The notes below the pieces were generated by a model, which was not told where the DNA came from, searched no databases, and saw only the letters and a program-made list of their open reading frames with translations. Both the position numbers and the translations under genes were made by a program. A stretch of 13,063 nucleotides of DNA from Cudoniella acicularis (Eukaryota; Ascomycota; Leotiomycetes; Helotiales; Helotiaceae). This document shows, in pieces, positions 7,554 through 13,063 of the stretch; position 1 is the stretch's first letter; the number at the start of each line of letters is the position of its first letter. The stretch is from positions 1 to 13,063 of the forward strand of contig JAAMPI010001560.1 in assembly GCA_013054445.1 (NCBI GenBank). The letters run 5' to 3'.

Positions 7554-8596
7554 ATGGAGTACGGGGATGGCATTGGTACGAACATCTGGACTACGATGGG
7601 AGAGGAGAGCGGGTCAGGACCACCAGCCGGCGTCGATGATGCCATTTATAACAGAGTAGAGCGATTGAAAACCTCTGTCGAAATTCTACGCAAAGCTTTA
7701 GAACGAAGCGAGCAGGGAGACGTTGCATCGGACATACTCCCTCCCGCTAGTCACAGAGCCGTCGAATTAGGCGGTCAGTTTCTCAAAAAGAACCTTCATA
7801 CTTTGGAATAGTAGTACTAATATTGCCATCAGGTATTAGAAGACGAATACCCCGCGCAGCTTCCCCATCAATTAATGAGCATGACCTCGGAGCTGGTCAG
7901 ATTTCTACTGCCAGTGAAGAAAACAGTAAGTATTGAAGCTTTAATTCTAGACTATCACAAATGACACTTTTAGTCACGCCAGCATCAGACGTCGCATTAC
8001 ATGTTGCATCACCGATTCGGATTGATTCTCTTCTAGGAGCAACACCACCCACACCACCCACACCTCTTCTCCAACACTTGCAATCGATATTTGAGCTTGC
8101 TACGAGGCATTTTAAAATGTCCATAGTAAGATACAAAGCTAATAGGCTCTTGGCATGGCTGGTTCATAAAGAAACGGCATCCGTCATATCACTTTGTTTT
8201 GTCGTCATAAGCGTGTTCTTCATGGCCTGGTCGGTCATTCTCACCAATTCGCAGTCCACAACATCATTCGAACATAGCCTGGTCTCCGATCCTAACTTCC
8301 TTGGAAATCTATCTCAATCGATACTGTCCAATCTATTGATTTACCTGATTATTGCTTCAACGGTTCACAACCGGTCTGTAGGCCTGCGCTACCAGTCTTG
8401 GTTTTGGCTCTGTCTTTGCGTAAGCTCATTGTCGAGTTTGTTAGGTTTGAGCTTGTATTCTGCAATTCCCCTAGCTTCAATTGTACTTCTCTGGGCTGCA
8501 GCATTTGCGCAAGTGGTCGTTCCAGTATTACTCATTATTAAGACTGGGACTTCAGAGACTGAGAACGGGGACGATGTTGAACGTCATGGGGATTAA
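7554..8596 (+). CDS. Predicted four-helix membrane protein, three exons, 311 residues
   Basis: Proposed exons are 7554-7773, 7833-7925 and 7974-8596. Intron 1 (59 bp) has donor GTCAGT, branch TACTAAT (7815-7821) and acceptor CAG; intron 2 (48 bp) has donor GTAAGT and acceptor TTTTAG. Both junctions keep the frame (ELG/G-IRRR and EEN/I-TPASD). The ATG at 7961 lies inside intron 2, so an intronless call would misplace the start. Residues 34-52 look helical and charged (VERLKTSVEILRKALERSEQ); residues 70-140 are Pro/Ser/Thr-rich, with TPPTPPTP at about 130. Four hydrophobic segments lie at about 174-194, 220-236, 247-268 and 270-293, followed by a short acidic tail. I recognise no family. The gene may begin further upstream, since the frame stays open back to about 7455 without another ATG and the preceding frame is broken. 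Confidence 0.65.
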
Positions 8597-9462
8597 GGGT
8601 ATCAGGTTAGAATATTTGGCAGGAAATTTTGTACGCGTAGAATTTGTACCTATTATATTTAAGAAGATTGAGCCAGCGGGTCTTTTGGCGTGTATACGTG
8701 GCTTACCATTAAGTATATATGGTTATGCATAACAGTTACTCTCACACCTGAAAGCCGACGTGAGCATTACTATTTCCGTCTATAGACGTGAGCGGTTGCT
8801 ATTTTAGCTTGAACTGAGCCCTCAGTGGATCCCAGAGTTTTCGGGAATGCTTAGTGTTCATTACAGCGGCCCGAGAACCTGCCGGGTCCCCCTTTTTAGC
8901 CGAAAATTCGTAACTCGAAGAGGCCTCGCTTGAATGGTCCTTGAGACCTCCTCAACTCTCCCCAAACAACCCAACTCGCATACGAGTGTACGACTTCAAT
9001 TTTTTAAGAGCTTATTTAACTTGGATGCTACAAGAATTTGCGCGCGACAGCTGATTCACATAGTTATCTAAAAACGTACAAAAAACGGCACTACAAGGCC
9101 TAGCATCCATTAACGTCTAGGCTCCCGGCTCCTTCTACTACTCATACAAGATGAGGCACAATCTTCCTAGGAGCGATATTGCACTACGTAAGGGGAATAC
9201 AACGTCCCTGTACTTCTATTTGACAAGGTACCGTGCAGGATCAGGCAAATATCGGCATGACTTCGCAGCTGTAAGAAGAGCAAGTGTAAGACATATACAG
9301 AGTGAAATTGCATAAGTAACATGGCTCATACCAAGGCTCGGCCCTCGAGACTCCAGAATCATCAAGGGAAGACAAGGCAGACTCTACTATGCCTGTGCGT
9401 ACTAACCGTCGTGAGATTTATACCTTCGATTGCTCTTTTTCAGTGGAAGAGAGAATGAGTCC
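8597..9462. other. Intergenic, no supported gene
   Basis: No domain, RNA gene or spliceable frame is convincing. A 54-codon plus-strand frame (9151-9315), Arg-rich, starts at an ATG but has no recognisable homology signal and could be chance. The composition is ordinary and not RIP-like. Confidence 0.5.
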
Positions 9463-9790
9463 CTAATGAACATATAGTTGATGTGTGCTCAGAATAAGAG
9501 GCTCTTGCGATGTTTTGAATGAGGACTCGACGAGGACTGTCGAAGCCGGCAGCCCAGGACTGGGCTTTGTGAGGAATTGTTGAACAATCTGAAAGGCGGC
9601 ATTGTGAACTTGAGTGTTGTCAACATTGGCAGTGGCCTTGCATCACTCCTCTCCATTGACTTGGGCTATGGTGACAATTTCGTCGTTCCCTTCGTTCTTA
9701 TGTTCCTCCTTTCTCATCGCTTCCTCCTCCTCCTTCTTGTTCTTGTTCTTCTTCACTGCATCTTCCTCCTTAGTCGTAGACTAGAGTTCG
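9463..9790 (-). other. Coding-like Lys/Glu-rich minus-strand remnant over a polypyrimidine tract
   Basis: Read on the minus strand, one frame gives a Lys/Glu-rich run (KKNKNKKEEEAMRKEEHKNE) then DEIVTIAQVNGEE, a stop, and a further 55 codons to TAG at 9463-9465. On the plus strand the same bases are a CTC/TTC-rich pyrimidine tract (about 9704-9771), which alone can create such a frame by chance. It may be the degraded tail of the zinc-cluster pseudogene upstream, or unrelated low-complexity DNA. Confidence 0.25.
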
Positions 9791-10291
9791 TCCCACTCGA
9801 TTTGTGCGTTTTTTTGGCATTGTCAATTTGGTGGATGGCACTGCAACAGTACTTTCGAGGCTCGTTTGTGTATCTTCTAGTGTTGATTTGGTGGATGGAT
9901 TTGTAAGGCATTGCTCGCAGTAGGCGAGAAATCGACAGCAAAATGTATTGAAGTGATGAATGTAAGGTATTGATGTCTCGTTGTTCGGAAAGTCAATGGC
10001 GAAATTCAGGCTGCAGAAGCTGCTAGAGATAACTGCCAAACTATCCCGTAGCTACAGCACATTCCAGGTGCATTCCTGCTCCCCTCGCAAGCATCGTTGA
10101 CAGTGAGGCTTGGTCTCATCACATTTGACTTTCCTCTTGCGACAAGTTCAACATCCTTGGGAAATTAGTCAGGGCGCGAGGAACTTCTGGAAGCCTATCT
10201 CACCCGTCCTCATTCGAGGCGCTGGAGCCGCGAGCGCCCTTCTTGTCGTTGACTCGGAGCATTCAGGTGGTGTGGCATTGACTGGAGCCAT
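9770..10291 (-). pseudogene. Zn(II)2Cys6 transcription factor, decayed and truncated
   Basis: Starting at the minus-strand ATG 10291-10289, a 29-codon exon (10204-10291) is followed by a 48-bp intron (10156-10203: donor GTGAGA, branch CTGACTAAT, acceptor AAG). Splicing gives RMRTGC, stop, [19 protein letters not shown] and LRGEQECTW, a complete Zn2Cys6 binuclear cluster whose six Cys are all present; the stop is TGA at 10148-10150, where the family usually has Trp (GCWTCR). A TAG follows at 10052-10054. The same frame then gives SLNFAIDFPNNETSIPYIHHF and NTFCCRFLAY, resembling the start of the fungal middle-homology regulatory region, which ends abruptly near 9920. The tail (CEQCLTNPSTK...) is unrelated and stops at 9770. 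Intact members are nuclear DNA-binding regulators of several hundred residues. Confidence 0.8.
9826..9898. repeat. Two 13-bp direct repeats, 60 bp apart
   Basis: ATTTGGTGGATGG occurs at 9826-9838 and 9886-9898. The 60-bp offset is a multiple of three, so on the minus strand both copies read PSTK in the same frame. It may be a remnant of an internal duplication in the lost coding sequence. Confidence 0.5.
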
Positions 10292-10550
10292 CTTAGGTGG
10301 TCTAAATCTCAGCGTGGTAAGTTAATGCAAACAACGCTAAATAGGGAAATGAGGCAACGAATGCAATCTACAACCTATACAGCAAAACGGGGCGTTGTCC
10401 TAGGAATGCAGGCCTATATGAATGCATAACGAACATAATTGGCGTGATGGGTTTGCAAAGACCTGCATGGGGGCTGGCGAATCGGGGAGGGGGCAGGTGA
10501 GATCCCGTACCAAGCCGAATCTGCCAGTTGTCGGGGCATTGATTGCCCGA
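10292..10550. other. Upstream region of the zinc-cluster pseudogene
   Basis: No gene is seen. Features are a G-rich run (GGGGAGGGGGCAGG, about 10486-10498) and an inverted CGG/CCG pair (TCGGGGCATTGATTGCCCGA, 10531-10550) with 12 bp between the triplets. Zn2Cys6 proteins commonly bind paired CGG triplets, so the latter could be an old autoregulatory site, which is speculative. Confidence 0.3.
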
Positions 10551-10640
10551 AACTAATATTACAAGTTATATAATTATTTTTTTAATTGATTAAAACCCGT
10601 TAAAAATCTATATTAAAGTTACTTATATATTGGAATTACT
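10551..10640. other. AT-rich patch
   Basis: About 90 bp consist almost only of A and T runs, with AATTATTTTTTTAATTGATT and several TATA steps, bounded sharply by ordinary sequence on the left and a GC-rich palindrome on the right. It could be a RIP-mutated repeat fragment or the AT-rich interior of a small element. No ends were identified. Confidence 0.4.
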
Positions 10641-10644
10641 GCTA

Positions 10645-10665
10645 CCAGCTCGCTAAGCGAGCTGG
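10645..10665. repeat. Perfect 21-nt palindrome
   Basis: CCAGCTCGCT and AGCGAGCTGG are exact reverse complements separated by a single A at 10655. A related shorter form lies inverted at 10775-10785 (CTCGCTTAGCTGG), so the pair could bracket a small element of about 140 bp. The core CTAAGCGAG also occurs at 5491 and 6132. Confidence 0.75.
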
Positions 10666-10820
10666 CCCAAACAGGGTAAGGAATTGGCCTGCGAGTACGT
10701 CCCAGGGGACAAGGCAGGGCCTGTAACGCCCACCCGAACCCCTGGAGGGATAGTCAGGGATTTCGCGAGGCCGCCTCGCTTAGCTGGCCGCTACGCGCCT
10801 TATGAACTTTAATGATTACC

Positions 10821-10905
10821 GGACGAATTCGAACAAAGGACGAATTCGGACAAAGGACGAATTCGGACAAAGGACGAATTCGGACAAAGGACGAATTCGG
10901 ACAAA
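10821..10905 (+). repeat. Minisatellite: five 17-bp units
   Basis: The unit GGACGAATTCGGACAAA is repeated five times head to tail (starts at 10821, 10838, 10855, 10872 and 10889). The first copy differs by one base (GAACAAA), and a degenerate sixth start (GGCGGATTTAAG) follows. Each unit holds the palindrome CGAATTCG. The array ends about 90 bp before the TATA box of the NmrA-like gene. A 61-codon frame crossing it is a by-product of the repeat. Confidence 0.95.
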
Positions 10906-10994
10906 GGCGGATTTAAGTACTAAGTACATTTCGGCCCCTCTCGCTATTGAGCGACCAGAACTCATTTTACGCTCAAACCAGGATTGACTAGAGA

Positions 10995-11002
10995 TATATA
11001 AG
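10995..11002 (+). promoter_or_regulatory. TATA box for the NmrA-like gene
   Basis: TATATAAG lies 92 bp before the ATG at 11094. The stretch between is pyrimidine- and A-rich, with CTCAATTGTCTCCACTACTT, like a fungal 5' untranslated leader. It is positional evidence only. Confidence 0.6.
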
Positions 11003-11093
11003 GACGCTATCTCACGAAATTTCTGAACAGAAAATCAATCTTCTAAAGCTTTACTCAATTGTCTCCACTACTTCCAAACACTGCCGATTCAAT

Positions 11094-12117
11094 ATGTCCT
11101 CCATCAAGAACGTCCTTGTTGTCGGAGTAAGTAATAATATACCTCGTTCATCCTGAAATCAAGTAACTGACTATCGAAAGGCGAAAGGTAACGTTGGTCC
11201 AGTAGTCGTCCAACATCTCCTCTCGGCAAACTTCACGGTCAGCCTCCTCTCCCGAGAAAATTCGACCAACAGCGCCTTCCCAAACGTCAAAGTCTTCCAA
11301 ACAGACTATTCAGAAGCTTCTCTTGCTCAAGCCTGCAAGGGCCAAGATGCAATTGTATCCACGATGAGTGCTCTGGCCGCGATGACCCAGACCAAAATTA
11401 TAGATGCGGCCATCGCCAGTGACGTAAAGCGCTTCATTCCTAGTGATTTCGGTCCCAACACCCCCGATATGTCGACGATAGAGCAGTATCTTCCAGCGTT
11501 ATATCAACGTTTAAAGCCAAAGAAGATGATACTTGACTACCTGGATGAGAAGGCTTCCCGAAATCCCAATTTCACATGGACAGCTATTGGTGCCGCACCG
11601 TTGTTCGACTGGGTATTTGTCCTCGACTTCTGTCATTTGAAAGGCCGTATAGAACTAACATCCAAGCCAGACTCTCAAATCAGGTTTCATGGGCACCTCA
11701 GTTCCAAACCACACCTCCACAATCATTGACTCGGGCAATAAGTCCTACATCACAACTACGATTCCCCAAATAGCTCGTGCCATCGTCAGCGTTCTCCGAA
11801 AGCCTGCCGAGACAGCGAACAAATACCTCTTGGTCACCTCCTTCAAAACCACGCAGAACCAGATCCTTGATGCAGCGGAACGTGCTACGGGACAGAAGTT
11901 CGAAGTTAAGAAGGTGGATGCGGAGGCCTGGAAGAAAGAGGGTGTGGAGATGTTGCAGAAAGGAGATTTCAGGGCCTTTGGAAGGTTCTGGGGATGGTTT
12001 CTATGGAAAGATGGAGAGGGTTATTGGGCTCCAGGGAACGAGATCATGGGGAATGAATTGTTAGCGTTGCCACAGGAGGATATGGAAGTGGTGATTAAGG
12101 AGGTTGCTGGTCTTTGA
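11094..12117 (+). CDS. NmrA-like NAD(P)-binding protein (isoflavone reductase-like), three exons, 303 residues
   Basis: Exons are 11094-11126, 11181-11612 and 11671-12117. Intron 1 (54 bp) has GTAAGT, branch CTGAC and acceptor AAG; intron 2 (58 bp) has GTATTT, branch ACTAAC and acceptor CAG; both keep the frame. The N-terminal strand and glycine loop read VLVVGAKGNVG (GxxGxxG, residues 11-17), split by intron 1. IVSTMSA, RFIPSDFG (residues 95-102), FTWTAIGAAPLFDW and TTIPQIARAIVSVL follow, the standard order of NmrA-like atypical short-chain dehydrogenases, and about 300 residues is the usual length. Such proteins bind NAD(P) in the cytosol or nucleus. Some are redox-sensing regulators, as NmrA is for the nitrogen regulator AreA; others are reductases, and which applies here cannot be told. 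No lesion is seen. It ends EVAGL then TGA. Confidence 0.92.
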
Positions 12118-12378
12118 GTGGTGGAGTAGGCCCTGGAAGCCTCCTGAGCCGACTTTCTATGAGATGGGACTTCGAACTCGAAATGTTTTGACATCGGGAA
12201 AACGAGGATCATATTGCAAGTGAGGATCTTTATGAAAAATGAAAGAAAGATTTCCAACCGTCTTCGGCGCTGATTGAGGCATTTTCGATGCTGTCAAATT
12301 GGATTTCAACTGATCCATAGGAGCCCAAAAGCCGGACTAAAATCAGAGCGGCATTCTTTGACAGAGATAGATGTAACC
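12118..12378. other. 3' flank of the NmrA-like gene, no gene seen
   Basis: About 260 bp separate the NmrA-like stop from the end of the minus-strand remnant, so the two genes converge. Open frames on the minus strand here are antisense to the NmrA-like exon. No canonical AATAAA is present; an A-rich stretch near 12231-12250 could serve as 3'-end signal. Confidence 0.4.
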
Positions 12379-12617
12379 CTACACATGCTTTATAAAGCAA
12401 ACGGCACTTTGCACATCCTCGATCGCTAGAGATTCGATGTTGTGGCGCATCGCCCGACCGTCAATCACAGGGGCCACACCGAAGTTTTCAGTTTCAAGGA
12501 AACCGTTTCCCATGCTGAAACCCAAGTCCCAATTCCCCTTGACTCTGTGGATGTCGTTCTGCAGGCATGTAGTATAATTCTTAAGCTTTAGATTAGAGAT
12601 AGCCTTATAAGGAAGAA
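12379..12617 (-). pseudogene. C-terminal fragment of an unrecognised protein
   Basis: On the minus strand the frame is open from a TAG near 12617 down to TAG at 12379-12381. The last 65 codons have ordinary codon use and read like real protein: LQNDIHRVKGNWDLGFSMG, NGFLETENFGVAPVIDGRAM and ESLAIEDVQSAVCFIKHV. There is no start codon near the upstream end, and from about 12570 upwards the DNA becomes AT-rich and RIP-like. This is therefore the surviving end of a longer gene, or an exon whose upstream exons are lost. I do not recognise the family. Confidence 0.5.
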
Positions 12618-12627
12618 TCTACTCTCG

Positions 12628-12866
12628 CTATAGCCCTATCTGCATTTTATAAGCACCGTTTATATATAATAAGATCTCTCGGAAAATATAATAATTATTA
12701 ATACTAGTTATATTATTATTAAACCCATTCTCTCGCGCCGCCTTCACCTTCTCCGCTGCTACCTTTTTCTTACCCATCTTAGGATAGTGGTTTCTCGCGA
12801 CTACGAGCAAAAAGGAGGGTTTGCCGTAGACAGAATGTGAGAAGTTCTTCGTATCACTAGCTTAGT
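12628..12866 (-). pseudogene. Basic, Lys/Ala-rich minus-strand fragment
   Basis: A minus-strand frame from about 12866 gives NFSHSVYGKPSFLLVVARN, HYPKMGKKKVAAEKVKAARE and then an Asn/Ile-rich tail in very AT-rich DNA, ending near 12628. The first ATG is at 12777-12775. The first part looks like real coding sequence; the tail (12630-12720) looks like intron or degraded DNA. It could be the N-terminal part of the same broken gene as the fragment at 12379-12617, with the AT-rich stretch between them as intron or insertion. The function is unknown. Confidence 0.3.
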
Positions 12867-13013
12867 AGGTCGGAATTCTAATAATAAAAAGCAAAGCGTT
12901 GAAAATAGAGAGGAATGGTCTGGATAAATAGTAAGGAGAGCGGGCGAGGGAAGAGAACTTAAGTGAAAGAATTAAGGTAGAGAATAGAATTAGGAGTACA
13001 TTACAAAAAAATC

Positions 13014-13063
13014 ATGCCGAACCTAACAATCCAAGTAACCCTCCTGGGACCCACCTCCGAATG
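13014..13063 (+). CDS. Possible 5' end of a gene running out of the window
   Basis: ATG at 13014 in the context AAAAATCATGCCG opens a frame reading MPNLTIQVTLLGPTSE up to the window edge, preceded by an A/G-rich leader. Only 16 codons are visible, so this could be chance. The gene, if real, would be divergent from the minus-strand remnant at 12628-12866. Confidence 0.2.
   Translation, partial: MPNLTIQVTLLGPTSE

Noticed and set aside
7526..7637. Arg-rich plus-strand frame bridging the 6976 and 7554 genes
   Set aside because: Arg/Gly-rich composition typical of a shadow frame; the overlapping frame beginning at 7554 continues through two introns into the membrane segments and is preferred.
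7250..7645. 131-codon minus-strand frame
   Set aside because: Antisense to the unrecognised 6976 gene, whose plus-strand protein is the more natural one.
9151..9315. 54-codon Arg-rich frame
   Set aside because: Short, no recognisable motif, no neighbouring exon; compatible with chance.
9577..9906. 109-codon hydrophobic frame lacking an ATG at its start
   Set aside because: It reads through a CTC/TTC pyrimidine tract that gives Leu/Phe runs; the minus strand carries the recognisable zinc-cluster pseudogene.
10110..10325. 71-codon plus-strand frame
   Set aside because: Antisense to the Zn2Cys6 exon and intron, which have specific motif support.
10645..10665. Helitron 3' terminal hairpin
   Set aside because: No CTRR terminus follows within the usual distance and no matching 5' TC end was found.
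10821..10905. CRISPR-like array
   Set aside because: The 17-bp units are directly adjacent with no spacers, and the genome is eukaryotic.
10802..10987. 61-codon frame across the minisatellite
   Set aside because: The 17-bp unit simply contains no stop in this register; repeating RTNSDKGRI-like text is a by-product.
12021..12257. 78-codon minus-strand frame
   Set aside because: Antisense to the last exon of the NmrA-like gene.

Overview
The window looks like a gene-poor, transposon-rich piece of a filamentous ascomycete genome (Pezizomycotina; a leotiomycete would fit, but that is only an impression). The evidence is short 48-59 bp introns with GTAAGT-type donors and CTGAC/ACTAAC-type branch sites, a fungal-only Zn(II)2Cys6 motif, an NmrA-like gene, and a Ty3/gypsy chromovirus whose CpA/TpG dinucleotides have been converted to TpA. 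That conversion is the signature of repeat-induced point mutation (RIP).

Layout. Positions 1-5181 are the 3' part of a Ty3/gypsy retrotransposon: leader or early gag, Gag, protease, reverse transcriptase, RNase H, integrase, C-terminal chromodomain, polypurine tract and a 220-bp 3' LTR. The 5' LTR lies outside the window. Gag and Pol share one reading frame down to a TGA at 4947, broken only by TAG/TAA codons of the RIP type. Positions 5182-5620 hold an older RIP-like remnant, four ambiguous bases and a GC-richer unassigned stretch. Positions 5623-6035 are a 413-bp non-autonomous DNA element with 84-bp terminal inverted repeats and a TA on each side. After about 860 bp without a convincing gene, 6976-7524 is an unrecognised reading frame broken by one TGA, and 7554-8596 is a three-exon gene for a probable four-helix membrane protein; the two may once have been one gene. 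Positions 8597-10550 are mostly non-coding, but the minus strand (9770-10291) carries a decayed Zn(II)2Cys6 transcription factor gene with a recognisable intron. Positions 10551-10905 hold an AT-rich patch, a perfect 21-nt palindrome and a 17-bp minisatellite. An apparently intact NmrA-like NAD(P)-binding protein gene (11094-12117, three exons) follows. The last 900 bp hold minus-strand remnants of a broken gene and possibly the first codons of another gene on the plus strand.

How the parts fit. Only the NmrA-like gene, and with less certainty the membrane-protein gene, look functional. The rest is transposon and pseudogene. I found no defence system, biosynthetic cluster, CRISPR array, tRNA or rRNA. 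The most unusual sequence signal is 34 copies of the palindrome CGTACG inside the 5.2-kb retroelement against one in the remaining 7.9 kb, spread over all three reading frames and the LTR. All counts and splice assignments were made by eye.
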